Part shown: in pieces, positions 42,016-51,404 of the stretch
Layout of the letters: each line of letters begins with the position of its first letter
How positions within the stretch are numbered: position 1 is the stretch's first letter
Assembly (NCBI RefSeq): GCF_900566085.1
Contig: NZ_UPHT01000005.1
Coordinates: 1-64,000 of the forward strand
Reading direction: 5' to 3'
Source of the DNA: Mycobacterium attenuatum
GTDB taxonomy: Bacteria; Actinomycetota; Actinomycetes; Mycobacteriales; Mycobacteriaceae
Length of the DNA stretch: 64,000 nucleotides
Position numbers and translations under genes: made by a program
The notes under the pieces: model-generated
Databases searched by the model: none
Told to the model about the DNA's origin: nothing
Seen by the model: the letters and a program-made list of their open reading frames with translations, nothing else

Positions 42016-43614
42016 TCAGTGCTCGACTTTCATCAGCGCCGCCTTGATGTGGTGCTTAAGTATCTTTCCCGCGTCATTCTTCGGCAGGCAATCCCAGATC
42101 ACCAGCTGTTCGGGAATTTTGAACCGCGCCAGGCCGGCGGCTTCCAGGAAGCTGCGTAACTGGGCCAGCACCGGGCCGGGCGGGCTCGTGGGTACGACGA
42201 CGGCGCAGGCCCGTTCCCCGGTGCGATCGTCGGGCAGCCCGACGATGGCGATCTCGGCGATGCCCGGGTGGCCGGCCAGGATGTCCTCGACTTCCTTGGG
42301 TGAGATGTTCTCACCGTTGCGGATGATGATGTCCTTGGCGCGTCCGGTGACCACCAGGTAGTCGTCGTCGACCCAGCGCCCCAGGTCTCCGGTGCGGAAA
42401 TAACCCTCGGCGTCGAAGGAACCGGACTCGTCGTCGGGGTGCTGGTAGCCGGCCAGCATCTGGGGTCCGCGCACCAGGATCTCCCCGTCTGCCAGCCTGA
42501 CGTCGGCGAGGCCGACCCGCCCGTCGGTGTCGGCGGCATGGTCGCGGTGATCCGGCGAGCCGACGGTGGTAACCGGGACCTCCGTCGATCCGTAAACGCG
42601 GGTGATTACTGAGTGCGCGAAATATGTTGCCGCCCTGCGGATCAGCGACGGTGATGCGGACGCGCCACCACACACGAAGAGCTTCAGGTCCGGCAGCCTG
42701 GCATCGGCGCGTTGCGCGGTGGTCAGCAGTTGCTCCAAGAACGGTGTGGCACCGGCCATATGGGTGCAGCGCTCGGTCCGCATGAGCCGCAGCGCATCGT
42801 CGGCGTTCCACCGGTCCATCAGCACCGCGGTGGTGCCCAGCAGCAGCGGACATTCGAATGCATAGATCGAGCCGCCGATGTGTGCGATCGGGGACGGGAC
42901 CATAAAGGTGTCGCCCGGCTCGACCAGCCAGTGCTCACCAATTTGGCGGATCAGCGCATGAATCGAGTTATGAGTGTGCAGAACACCTTTCGCGCGTCCG
43001 GTGGTTCCGGAGGTATACAGGATCATGCGCACGGCATCGGGATCCGGATCAGGCAGCCGGTAGCCGGCCACCGGTCCGGTGACCAGCGACCGGAATGGGA
43101 GCTGACTCGGGTCGCAATTCCCCCGCACGACCACGACATCGGGTGGCGACACCAGCTCGGCGATCACCCGCCGCAGCATCGCGCAGTAATCCTGGCGGCC
43201 GAAACGCGCAGGGACGAAGACCATTCGGCTGTCGGCGTCGTCGAGGATGAACCGCAGCTCGCGATCCCGCAGGGACGGCAGGATCGGGTTGGCCACCATT
43301 CCGGCCAGCGTTGCGGCCAGGTATATCACCGCGGCCTCGTGCCAGTTGGGCAACATGAACGACACCACACTGTGCGGCGGCAGCCGCGCGTAGAGCGCGT
43401 CTGCCAGCGTGGTTGCCCGGTGATGCAGGGTTTGGCAATCCAGCCGCTGATCGCCGTCGACCAGCGCCACCCGGTGCGGGGTGTTCCGCGCGGCCCGGCG
43501 CAGCGCATCGGCCAGCGTTTCGCCCACCCACCAGCCGCGTGCATACGCCTCGGCGGCGCGTTCGTCATCCCAACGTATCCATCGGCCGCCGATCAGCTTG
43601 CGGTCTGGGACCAT
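42016..43614 (-). CDS. Acyl-CoA synthetase (ANL superfamily)
   Basis: 532 aa from ATG 43614, two bases after the GntR stop; the frame is open further upstream but that is the shadow of Gnt[19 protein letters not shown] (P-loop), [48 protein letters not shown] and the terminal Lys in [10 protein letters not shown]. It resembles cyclohexanecarboxylate- or medium-chain acyl-CoA ligases; the substrate is inferred to be a ring-opened acid from the neighbouring oxygenase operon. Confidence 0.92.
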   Translation of the reverse strand: MVPDRKLIGGRWIRWDDERAAEAYARGWWVGETLADALRRAARNTPHRVALVDGDQRLDCQTLHHRATTLADALYARLPPHSVVSFMLPNWHEAAVIYLAATLAGMVANPILPSLRDRELRFILDDADSRMVFVPARFGRQDYCAMLRRVIAELVSPPDVVVVRGNCDPSQLPFRSLVTGPVAGYRLPDPDPDAVRMILYTSGTTGRAKGVLHTHNSIHALIRQIGEHWLVEPGDTFMVPSPIAHIGGSIYAFECPLLLGTTAVLMDRWNADDALRLMRTERCTHMAGATPFLEQLLTTAQRADARLPDLKLFVCGGASASPSLIRRAATYFAHSVITRVYGSTEVPVTTVGSPDHRDHAADTDGRVGLADVRLADGEILVRGPQMLAGYQHPDDESGSFDAEGYFRTGDLGRWVDDDYLVVTGRAKDIIIRNGENISPKEVEDILAGHPGIAEIAIVGLPDDRTGERACAVVVPTSPPGPVLAQLRSFLEAAGLARFKIPEQLVIWDCLPKNDAGKILKHHIKAALMKVEH

Positions 43615-43616
43615 GG

Positions 43617-44366
43617 TCAGCCGCGCATCCGCCGCATTGTCATCGAGTGACGAAACCGTGATGCGGGATGGGTGTTGAGTGTGACCTGGGCGACCTGCCC
43701 GTCGGACGCGGTGTAGGTGCGCCGCACTTGCAGGGCAGCCGAACCCGGGTCGACGTCCAGACCGTCCGCCAGCGCTGGCGAAACGAGGACTGCGGCAATT
43801 TCTTGATGAACCTCGACGATACTGAGCCCGAACAGATCTTCGATCAGCGGGAAAACGGGACCGTGGTGACGCTGCAGCAGCCTGCCTACTGCGGCAAACG
43901 CCCGGTTGACGTAGTACTCGGTGCGGCACAGCGCAATCCCGGCAGGCTCGGCACCTTCAGTAAGCCGAAACCCACGAACGCCCAGCCACTGCTCACCGCC
44001 GGCCAGCCCGGTGCGGTCCGCCAACTCGTCGTCGACGGTGACCATGGCGATCGATTCGATCGCGAATCGGGTGCTGGTGGCGAACGCGAGCAGATCGTTG
44101 ATCGACATGACGTGCTGGACATAGGAATCGGCCGACGGCCGCGGCATGACCAGCGTGCCGGAGCGTGGTCGCGATAACACCAGGTTGTCATCGCGCAGCC
44201 GCCGCAATGCTTCACGAACGGTGTAGCGGCTCACCGCGAACCGCTCGCACAACTCATGCTCGGTCGGCAACTGCGACCCCACCGGATAAAGCCCATCAAC
44301 AATCTCTTTGCGCAGCGTCCGTGCCACCTGCAGGTAGCGGTGCTCGATCGCCTTGGATTCGGACAC
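43617..44366 (-). CDS. GntR-family (HutC-type, UTRA domain) regulator
   Basis: 249 aa. Winged HTH at residues ~8-75 (YLQVARTLRKEIVDGLYPVG, LPTEHELCERFAVSRYTVREALRRL) and a C-terminal UTRA-like ligand domain (RTEYYVNRAFAAV; HQEIAAVLVSPALADGLDV; LQVRRTYTASDGQV). It lies inside the minus-strand operon and is the likely regulator of the divergent catabolic genes through the TTGTCCAGACAA sites. These sites resemble the TGGT-N2-AGACCA pattern of HutC-type PhnF. Confidence 0.92.
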   Translation of the reverse strand: MSESKAIEHRYLQVARTLRKEIVDGLYPVGSQLPTEHELCERFAVSRYTVREALRRLRDDNLVLSRPRSGTLVMPRPSADSYVQHVMSINDLLAFATSTRFAIESIAMVTVDDELADRTGLAGGEQWLGVRGFRLTEGAEPAGIALCRTEYYVNRAFAAVGRLLQRHHGPVFPLIEDLFGLSIVEVHQEIAAVLVSPALADGLDVDPGSAALQVRRTYTASDGQVAQVTLNTHPASRFRHSMTMRRMRG

Positions 44367-44377
44367 GTTGACGCCCT

Positions 44378-46015
44378 TCAGGATTCCTGGGCCGACGGAC
44401 GAAGGGCCAGTATGCTGCCGTCGGCGTCCGCGGACACGTACAGGGTGCCGTCGGGGCCGGCGGCGATGCCGGCAAACGGGCCCTGTGGTCCGGAGAACGG
44501 CGGCATGCCGCGCAGCGGCTTGGGCGTGATCCCGGGCGGAGCGCCGACCGGCAGATCGGATGCGATGGTGTGCCGGTCGCCGCTGCCGAGGTCGAAACGG
44601 ACGAGTTCCTTTGCGCCGGAGTCGACGACAAATACATGGCGGCCGAGCGCCACAATGCCCTGGGGACGTTGCAGGCCAACCAGCAGCGTGCCGCTGTCGC
44701 CGATACCGCGCACTCGTCCGGCTCCTGCCTCGGAGACCAGGAAGGTGCCGTCGGCTGTGATTGCCACGCCAATCGGCTCACTCAGGCCCGATGCCAGCAC
44801 ATCGACCCGGCCGCCATCGATCGACAGCACCCGTCCGGTCCCCAGCTCGGCCACCACCACTGCTCCGGACGAAGCCACCACCACGCCGTAGAGTTGGTCG
44901 AAACCGCCTGCTAGGAGATCACTTTCGCCGGCTTCCGGCCGGTAGCGGGCCACGTTGCCGGTGGACGTGGTGACCACGAATTCCCCTGGGCCAACGGCCG
45001 TCACGCCGCGCAGGAAACCGGGATATCCCGGCGTGAACAGCATCCCGGCGGTGCGCAGCGTGCTGTCCCCCGAAAAGCCGTAGAAGTAGCTTCCGTCGGC
45101 GATGTAGAGATTTCCGTCCGTGCCGACCGTCAGGTCCAGTGGCCAATTCAATCCCCCTTCCAGCACGGGGCGGGCGGTGCCATCGCGAAGGATTTCGGTG
45201 ATCGCACCGGTGAAATTCGAGACGAACAGCCGCTCACCGACGAACGTCAGGTTGTCCAGGCCGGGAGTCAGTGTCGCCAGCACTGTCCGGTCCCCGGTGC
45301 GCGGATCGATCGCCAGCACCTGCCCGCTGTGCACCTGGGTGGAAACGAGCCGGCCGTCGGGATCGAACTTCACGGCGTCGGGAACACCGAGGTCGCCGGC
45401 CACGCATTCCGGGACGCCGCCGTCGGGATCGATGCGCCAAATCTCGTTGGCGCCCATGACCGGGAAGTACAGCAACCCGTCCGGCCCGACATCCATGGCG
45501 TTGGGTAACGGCACGTTCTCCAGCAGGACCCGCGGCGCGCCGCCGTTGAGGTCGAGTTCTAGCAGGCGTCCGGCTTCGCGGCATTCGCCGACCAACAACC
45601 GGCCCTGATGAAAGGTGATGCCGTTCGCGGACGGCACGTCGTCCCGAAGCACGCGGGTGCCGCCGGCCTGGTCACGCACGCTGACCCGCCCATCCATCAC
45701 CTCGGTCGCATAGAGGTTGCCGTCGGGGCCGAACGCGATGTCGTCGGGTGCGACGATCTGGCCTCCTTTGGGACTGATGGTGTCGAGGTTCCCGGTCGCC
45801 ACATCGAGCGCGCTGATCTGACTGCCGGTCACCTGCGCGATGTAGATGCGGCCGTCCTGGCCCGTGCGCAAACCGTTGGCGCCGAACAGGCGGCTGGGCA
45901 TAGTAAGCCGGGTGAAGTTCCAGCCGTCGGCAACGCTCGGCGGCCGCTCAGTCAGGTAGCGGCCGGAAGCTTCGAGGTGTCGCGGTCCGGTTCCGGCTGT
46001 CACTGCTCGGACCAT
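44378..46015 (-). CDS. SMP-30/gluconolactonase-like double beta-propeller protein
   Basis: 545 aa from ATG 46015; the reading from 46135 runs through an operator and is rejected. Repeated NHL/SMP-30 blade motifs recur every ~40 residues: IAFGPDGNLYATEVMDGRV, MDVGPDGLLYFPVMGANEIWRIDP, LTVGTDGNLYIADGSYF, VAITADGTFLVSEAGAGRV, IAAGPDGTLYVSADADGSI. The length suggests two six-bladed propellers. SMP-30 members hydrolyse lactones, which would fit opening of a lactone made by the Baeyer-Villiger-type enzyme encoded opposite. There is no signal peptide. Confidence 0.8.
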   Translation of the reverse strand: MVRAVTAGTGPRHLEASGRYLTERPPSVADGWNFTRLTMPSRLFGANGLRTGQDGRIYIAQVTGSQISALDVATGNLDTISPKGGQIVAPDDIAFGPDGNLYATEVMDGRVSVRDQAGGTRVLRDDVPSANGITFHQGRLLVGECREAGRLLELDLNGGAPRVLLENVPLPNAMDVGPDGLLYFPVMGANEIWRIDPDGGVPECVAGDLGVPDAVKFDPDGRLVSTQVHSGQVLAIDPRTGDRTVLATLTPGLDNLTFVGERLFVSNFTGAITEILRDGTARPVLEGGLNWPLDLTVGTDGNLYIADGSYFYGFSGDSTLRTAGMLFTPGYPGFLRGVTAVGPGEFVVTTSTGNVARYRPEAGESDLLAGGFDQLYGVVVASSGAVVVAELGTGRVLSIDGGRVDVLASGLSEPIGVAITADGTFLVSEAGAGRVRGIGDSGTLLVGLQRPQGIVALGRHVFVVDSGAKELVRFDLGSGDRHTIASDLPVGAPPGITPKPLRGMPPFSGPQGPFAGIAAGPDGTLYVSADADGSILALRPSAQES

Positions 46016-46028
46016 AGCAATCGCAACC

Positions 46029-46040
46029 TGGTCCAGACAA
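46029..46040. promoter_or_regulatory. GntR-type operator copy 1 (TGGTCCAGACAA)
   Basis: Imperfect palindrome 13 bp upstream of the propeller gene ATG. It matches 11 of 12 positions of the copy at 46124-46135. The closeness to the start suggests an almost leaderless transcript blocked by the regulator. Confidence 0.6.
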
Positions 46041-46123
46041 TATGATGAGCGCAGTTCGGGCCGAGGTTGACGCACCATGCTGCTAGCGAGAATCATGTTC
46101 TTCTGTGGGTGCATGTCGTTATC

Positions 46124-46135
46124 TTGTCCAGACAA
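46124..46135. promoter_or_regulatory. GntR-type operator copy 2 (TTGTCCAGACAA)
   Basis: A palindrome (TTGTC-CA-GACAA) five bases upstream of the SDR ATG at 46140, directly after a TTATCT -10-like hexamer (46119-46124). No Shine-Dalgarno is present, so the message is probably leaderless. Confidence 0.65.
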
Positions 46136-46139
46136 TTAG

Positions 46140-47006
46140 ATGAATAATGATCTATTGAGTTTGGCCGGACGCGTCGTGGTGATTGCCGGCGCCGCTGGTG
46201 GCGGTATCGGCACCACCGTCACACGCCTGGTTGCCCAGGCGGGGGCGACGGTGGTCGCGGTGAGTCGCGGGCAGGACAATCTCGACCTGCACCTGGACCC
46301 GTTGATCGCCGAGGGACTGCCGGTGGTGCCGGTGGCGGCCGATATCGCCACCGACGACGGCATCGGGGCCACCATGGACGCGGTCCGGCGCACCGACGGC
46401 GAACTGCACGGCCTGGTTAATGTCGCCGGCGGCGCCGACCCGCCGACCTGGATGCCTACGACCCGGGTAACTCGCAGCGACTGGCGCGAGCTGTTCACCC
46501 GGAACCTGGAGACGATGTTTTTCATGAGCCAGGCGGTGGCCGCGGAACTGAAGCGACGAAAACGGCCCGGCTCGATCGTTTCCCTCTCCTCGATCAGCGG
46601 GTTGAACACCGCGCCGTTTCACATTGCCTACGGCACCGCCAAGGCCGCGATTGTGGCGGCGACCCGCACAATGGCCCTCGAACTCGCCTGCGGCGCAGAC
46701 CAAGCCGCGATCCGGGTGAATGCCGTGGCGCCCGGGGTCACCGAGACACCGGCGTCACGCACCTACACCGACGAGGATCCCGACCGCGACCGCCGTGCCA
46801 TTGCGATGGGACGGCGCGGACGCCCGGCGGAGGTGGCCGGCGCCGTCCTCTTTCTGCTGTCCGACCTGTCGAGCTACATGACCGGACAAACGCTGCTGGT
46901 GGACGGCGGCTTGAGCCTCAAGTGGGGACATCTGGACGCCGACAACACCTCGCTGTTTCTCAAGGACCAGTCGTTTCGCGCGGCGATCAAGCGCTGGGAG
47001 GCCTGA
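46140..47006 (+). CDS. SDR opening the oxygenase operon
   Basis: 288 aa from ATG 46140 without a ribosome-binding site. The cofactor loop is IAGAAGGGIG, a variant lacking the usual Thr; VNVAGGA, Ser in SLSSISG, YGTAKAA, APGVTETPASRTY and MTGQTLLVDGG follow. First gene of a tight six-gene operon (SDR, Rieske, LLM, FMO, SDR, CoA-transferase). It may oxidise an alcohol to the ketone used by the FMO. Confidence 0.92.
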   Translation: MNNDLLSLAGRVVVIAGAAGGGIGTTVTRLVAQAGATVVAVSRGQDNLDLHLDPLIAEGLPVVPVAADIATDDGIGATMDAVRRTDGELHGLVNVAGGADPPTWMPTTRVTRSDWRELFTRNLETMFFMSQAVAAELKRRKRPGSIVSLSSISGLNTAPFHIAYGTAKAAIVAATRTMALELACGADQAAIRVNAVAPGVTETPASRTYTDEDPDRDRRAIAMGRRGRPAEVAGAVLFLLSDLSSYMTGQTLLVDGGLSLKWGHLDADNTSLFLKDQSFRAAIKRWEA

Positions 47007-47011
47007 GCTGC

Positions 47012-48394
47012 ATGGAGAATTCGATGGACCCGGCAGAAACCGATGCCGAGCTGAGCGCACCGGTCACGATTGGCGTCGAAGCCTACCTTTCCGAAGACTA
47101 TGCCCGCGCCGAACGAGACAAGCTGTGGCGCAAGGTATGGCAGCAAGTCGGGCGCGTCGAAGATCTCCCGAAGGTGGGCAGCTACCTCACCTACGACATC
47201 CTCGACGACTCGATCGTGGTGGTGCGCACCGCACCCGACACCCTCAAAGCACACCACAACGTCTGTATGCACCGCGGCCGCCGGCTGGTGGACATCCCTG
47301 CGGGCGCAAAACACGCGTGCGGCCACAAGAAGTCGTTCGTCTGCGGTTTCCACGGCTGGACCTACGACCGGGACGGCAACTGCATTCACGTACCCGAACA
47401 ACAGGATTGGCAAGGAGCCCTGACCTCGGAGAACACCCATCTGGCGCCTGTTCACGTCGACACCTGGGGCGGCTGGATCTGGATCAACATGGATCCGGCC
47501 GCAGAACCCCTGCGGGACTATCTCGAACCCGCCGCGACCATGCTCGACCCCTTCCAACTGCAGGACATGCGCTGCAAATGGCGGAAGTGGCTGTATTTCC
47601 AATGTAATTGGAAGGTGGCGATGGAGGCCTTCAACGAGACCTACCACGTCGCGACCACCCATCCGCAATTCAACAAGTTCGGCACCTTCCGCGGCTGGGC
47701 CAAGGCGCACGGAAAGCACAGCAACATCGGATACGACGCGCCGAAAGGTCTGGAAGAGACCAAATCCAAGATCCGCCTCGGCACCGGCGCCGACCCGCGC
47801 GTTTCGACAGCCGAAATGCAGCGCTACACCTTGGACGAAACCAACGCGACCACCACCAAGACGTTGGTGGACGCGGCGCTCCGGCTGGTCGACGAACTGC
47901 CCGAGGACACCCCCGCGAGTCAGGTGCTCGAGCACTGGCTCACCTCAGCACGGCGTGACGACGCGGCCCGGGGCGTGGTCTGGCCGGCCATCGATCCCGA
48001 ACACCTGGCCAGCAGCGGCACTGCCTGGCAGATCTTTCCGAACTTCCAGATCGGGCAGGGCCTGACCACCGCCCTGTGCTACAGCGCCCGGCCGCACGGT
48101 TACCATCCCGACCAGTGCATCTTCGAAGCCGCCTGCTACGAGCTATTCCCGAAAGGCGAAGAGCCACACACCGAATGGGTGTACGCACCACCGGACGACC
48201 CGGGCTGGCGCACTGTGCTGCCGCAGGACTTCTCCAACATGGCCGCGGTTCAGCAGGGCATGAGGTCGCTGGGATTCCTCGGCCCCAAGCCCAACCCCTA
48301 TATGGAACGCAGCACCGCCAACCTGCACCGAAATCTCGCCGAATACTTGGGGACCGGCGCCCCACGCCAATTGACAACGGAGACGCAGCGATGA
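47012..48394 (+). CDS. Rieske non-heme iron oxygenase, alpha subunit
   Basis: 460 aa from ATG 47012; an upstream reading from 46922 overlaps the SDR and is rejected. The Rieske [2Fe-2S] ligands are Cys85-x-His87 (CMHRGR) and Cys111-x2-His114 (CGFHGW). The mononuclear iron site is ETYHVATTHP (His212, His217) with an acidic third ligand expected near the C-terminal third. Such enzymes hydroxylate aromatic, terpene or steroid rings and need a reductase and ferredoxin, none of which are encoded in this operon. The stop overlaps the next ATG (ATGA). Confidence 0.95.
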   Translation: MENSMDPAETDAELSAPVTIGVEAYLSEDYARAERDKLWRKVWQQVGRVEDLPKVGSYLTYDILDDSIVVVRTAPDTLKAHHNVCMHRGRRLVDIPAGAKHACGHKKSFVCGFHGWTYDRDGNCIHVPEQQDWQGALTSENTHLAPVHVDTWGGWIWINMDPAAEPLRDYLEPAATMLDPFQLQDMRCKWRKWLYFQCNWKVAMEAFNETYHVATTHPQFNKFGTFRGWAKAHGKHSNIGYDAPKGLEETKSKIRLGTGADPRVSTAEMQRYTLDETNATTTKTLVDAALRLVDELPEDTPASQVLEHWLTSARRDDAARGVVWPAIDPEHLASSGTAWQIFPNFQIGQGLTTALCYSARPHGYHPDQCIFEAACYELFPKGEEPHTEWVYAPPDDPGWRTVLPQDFSNMAAVQQGMRSLGFLGPKPNPYMERSTANLHRNLAEYLGTGAPRQLTTETQR

Positions 48395-49569
48395 AGGTAA
48401 ACATCGGTCTGGGAGCGCACAACTCGAACGACTGGGAACGAGTGCTGGCCGAGGATTTCGGCCACCCGCCGGCCACCCCCGACTGGCAGTGCGTGCAGGC
48501 CACGCTCGCACTCGGCGACCTGGCCGAACCGCTGGGGTTCGACGGCATCTGGCTGCCCGAGCACTGCGGTACCCCGTACGGCATGACGCCCAACCCGATT
48601 CAGGCGCTGAGCTATTTCGCCGGACGCACCGAGCGGGTCAGCCTGGGTACCTTCGTCGTCGTCGCACCGTGGTGGCATCCGGTCCGGCTGGCCCACCAAA
48701 TCGCCTATCTCGACATTCTTTCCAACGGGCGCTATACCACGATCGGAATCGGACGCGGGGTGTCGAAGGGGGAGTTCGCCGCCGTCGGCGTCCCCCGCGA
48801 GGAAAGCCGCCAGCGCTTCAACGAAACGCTGGACATCCTGCAGCTGGCGCTGTCCGGGAAGCGGTTCTCCTACGACGGCGAGATCTTCACGGTTCCGGAG
48901 ATGTCGCTGCGCCCGGAACCTCAAAGCAGCGAACTGTTCTCCCGGATCTACACTTCGTCGTCGACGGCCGAGTCGCTGGAGATCCTGGCCCGCCGCGGTA
49001 TGGTTCCGCTGTTCGTGGGCAACAAGCCCATCGCGGACGCCGGCCGGGAAGTCCAGCAGGTCAACATCTTCCGCAAACAAGCGGGTTTGCTGCCCTGTCA
49101 GCCCAAGAACGTCATGTTCATGTACTGCACCGCCAAACTCGAAGACGCCGCCAAGTCCGAGGAGTGGATCTGGACGGCGAACCGCGACGTGACGGTGCAC
49201 TACGGGTTTGCCGATGCGTCGAACTTCAAGGGTGTCAAGGGCTATGAGGCCTATGCGGCCCGGGAGGCCAGCGCCACCGCGGTGCTGGCCTCGTCGGTGA
49301 CCGGTGACCCCAAGGGCGCTCCCAAGACGCCGGGCTATCACGCCTCCAACCTGCTGATCGGGACACCGGAGGAAATCTTCACGCGGCTTCGCGCCGCGCA
49401 GGAGGCGTGTTCGTTCTGCGAGCTGACCATCGTCCCACAGTTCGGCACCATGCCCTACGAGGAGGCGATGGCGAGCACCCAGCTGTTCGCCAAGGAGGTG
49501 TTGCCCGCGGCGCATGACATGCCGGCGCCGTTGCATCCGGCGGCGCTGCCGGAAAACGCCCTGGCATGA
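48391..49569 (+). CDS. Luciferase-like (LLM class) flavin-dependent monooxygenase
   Basis: 392 aa from ATG 48391, overlapping the Rieske stop. TIM-barrel features: FDGIWLPEHCGTPYGMTPNPI, RVSLGTFVVVAPWWHPVRLAHQIAYLD, GIGRGVSKGEF, RQRFNETLDILQLALSG, and YTSSSTAESLEILARRGM for FMNH2 binding. Family members oxidise ketones or alkanes, or act as F420-dependent reductases; FMN or F420 cannot be told apart by eye. Its stop overlaps the start of the flavin monooxygenase. Confidence 0.92.
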   Translation: MKVNIGLGAHNSNDWERVLAEDFGHPPATPDWQCVQATLALGDLAEPLGFDGIWLPEHCGTPYGMTPNPIQALSYFAGRTERVSLGTFVVVAPWWHPVRLAHQIAYLDILSNGRYTTIGIGRGVSKGEFAAVGVPREESRQRFNETLDILQLALSGKRFSYDGEIFTVPEMSLRPEPQSSELFSRIYTSSSTAESLEILARRGMVPLFVGNKPIADAGREVQQVNIFRKQAGLLPCQPKNVMFMYCTAKLEDAAKSEEWIWTANRDVTVHYGFADASNFKGVKGYEAYAAREASATAVLASSVTGDPKGAPKTPGYHASNLLIGTPEEIFTRLRAAQEACSFCELTIVPQFGTMPYEEAMASTQLFAKEVLPAAHDMPAPLHPAALPENALA

Positions 49570-51404
49570 CGGCCCCCGACTGCCCGCCGACCCAGACGCC
49601 GCAGGATATCGACCTACCTGCGCTGCGGGAAAAGTACCGCCGCGAGCGGGAAAAACGGCTGCGGCCGGAGGGCTCGCGGCAGTACATCGAACTCGTCGAC
49701 GACTTCGCGGGCTATTACGAGAGCGACCCCTACACGCCGCCGCCCGATCGCGCTCCGATATCGGCGGACATCGACGTCCTGGTGCTCGGCGGCGGTTTCG
49801 GCGGGCTGCTGTGCGGAGCGTATCTGAAGAAGGCCGGCGTCGACGACGTGCGGATCATCGAGCTGGGCGGTGATTTCGGTGGCGTCTGGTACTGGAATCG
49901 CTATCCCGGACTGCAGTGCGACAACGAATCCTACTGCTACATACCGCTCCTGGAAGAGCTGAACTACATTCCGAGCAAGAAGTTCGCCGACGGCACCGAG
50001 ATCTACGAGCATTGCCGGCGCATCGGAAAGCACTACGGCCTCTACGATTCGGCGATCTTCTCCACCCAGGTGCGAGCGTTGCGCTGGGATGACGAGATCA
50101 AACGCTGGCGGGTTGGCACCAACCGCGACGATGACCTGCGGGCGCGTTTCGTGGTGATGGCCTCCGGCCCATTCCACCGGCCCAAGCTGCCCGGCATCCC
50201 CGGTATCAAAGACTTCAAGGGGCACAGCTTTCACAGTTCCCGCTGGGACTACGACTACACCGGTGGCGACAGCAACGGTGGGCTGGTCAACCTTCGCGAC
50301 AAGCGAGTCGGGGTGGTGGGCACCGGGGCGACCGCCGTCCAGATCGTGCCGTACCTGGGCCGGGATGCCAAGCACCTCTACGTCTTTCAGCGCACCCCGT
50401 CATCCGTGGGCCCGCGCAACAATGTGCCTACCGACGTTGCGTGGGTGAAATCGCTCAAGCCGGGTTGGCAGAAGGAACGCCAGCGCAACTTCCACGCCTG
50501 GACGTTCGAGGGAATGGCGCTCGGCCAGCCCGACTATGTCTGCGACTTCTGGACCGAACTGGGACGCAACACCGCCGCACGGGTGCTCGCGCTGGCGGAT
50601 CCGGCGTCGCTGACCCCGGAACAGTTCATGGCGATACGGGAAGAGGAGGACTACAAGGTCATGGAGCGCCTTCGGCGCCGGGTCTCGAGCATCGTCGAGG
50701 ACCGCGAAACCGCCGAAGCGCTCAAACCGTACTACCGACTCCTGTGCAAGCGGCCGTGTACCAATGACGAGTACCTGCCGACCTTCAACCGCCCCAATGT
50801 GACATTGGTGGACGTGTCCGCGACCAAAGGAGTGCATCGGGCCACCGAAAAGGGCTTGGTAGCCAACGGTGTCGAGTACGAGCTGGACTGCATCATCTAC
50901 GCGAGCGGATTCGAGATCACCACCGAGATCAGCCGCCGCTACTCGATCGACACGATCGAGGGCCGCGACGGACATTCGCTTTTCGACCACTGGCGCAACG
51001 GCTACCGGACATTCCACGGCTTTACCAGCCGTGGGTTCCCCAACCAGTTCTTCACCGGCTTCACCCAGGTGGGTATCTCTGCCAACATCGCCGCAAACTA
51101 CGAGTTGCAGGGCGAGCACATCGCCTACATCATTGCGCAAGCGCTGGCACGCGGCGTCACGACCGTAGAGCCAACCCAAGAGGCCCAAGATGATTGGTGC
51201 CGTGTCATCCGGGAGACGGCTATCGACAACACCCAATTCGACATGGAATGCACGCCGGGCTACTACAACAACGAAGGCGGCGGCGGCGAAGGGATCCGAT
51301 CACATTTGGGAGAGCCTTACGGGCCAGGGTTCTACGCCTTCGGCAACCTGCTGAGCGCCTGGCGTGACCAGGGCGACCTGGACGGCCTAACCCTGGAATC
51401 GTGA
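49566..51404 (+). CDS. Flavin-containing Baeyer-Villiger-type monooxygenase
   Basis: 612 aa from ATG 49566. FAD Rossmann GGGFGG (75-80), the BVMO fingerprint F-K-G-H-S-F-H-S-S-R-W-D at 217-228 (FxGxxxHxxxW with Asp where Pro is common), and NADPH Rossmann GTGATA (252-257). The N-terminal ~65-residue extension resembles cyclododecanone/phenylacetone-type enzymes. It converts a ketone to an ester or lactone with O2 and NADPH. The neighbouring lactonase-like propeller and ligase fit its expected product. Confidence 0.93.
   Translation: MTAPDCPPTQTPQDIDLPALREKYRREREKRLRPEGSRQYIELVDDFAGYYESDPYTPPPDRAPISADIDVLVLGGGFGGLLCGAYLKKAGVDDVRIIELGGDFGGVWYWNRYPGLQCDNESYCYIPLLEELNYIPSKKFADGTEIYEHCRRIGKHYGLYDSAIFSTQVRALRWDDEIKRWRVGTNRDDDLRARFVVMASGPFHRPKLPGIPGIKDFKGHSFHSSRWDYDYTGGDSNGGLVNLRDKRVGVVGTGATAVQIVPYLGRDAKHLYVFQRTPSSVGPRNNVPTDVAWVKSLKPGWQKERQRNFHAWTFEGMALGQPDYVCDFWTELGRNTAARVLALADPASLTPEQFMAIREEEDYKVMERLRRRVSSIVEDRETAEALKPYYRLLCKRPCTNDEYLPTFNRPNVTLVDVSATKGVHRATEKGLVANGVEYELDCIIYASGFEITTEISRRYSIDTIEGRDGHSLFDHWRNGYRTFHGFTSRGFPNQFFTGFTQVGISANIAANYELQGEHIAYIIAQALARGVTTVEPTQEAQDDWCRVIRETAIDNTQFDMECTPGYYNNEGGGGEGIRSHLGEPYGPGFYAFGNLLSAWRDQGDLDGLTLES

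Noticed and set aside
42016..43929. Longer version of the acyl-CoA ligase
   Set aside because: The first ~105 codons overlap GntR and show no ligase similarity; ATG 43614 follows the GntR stop by two bases.
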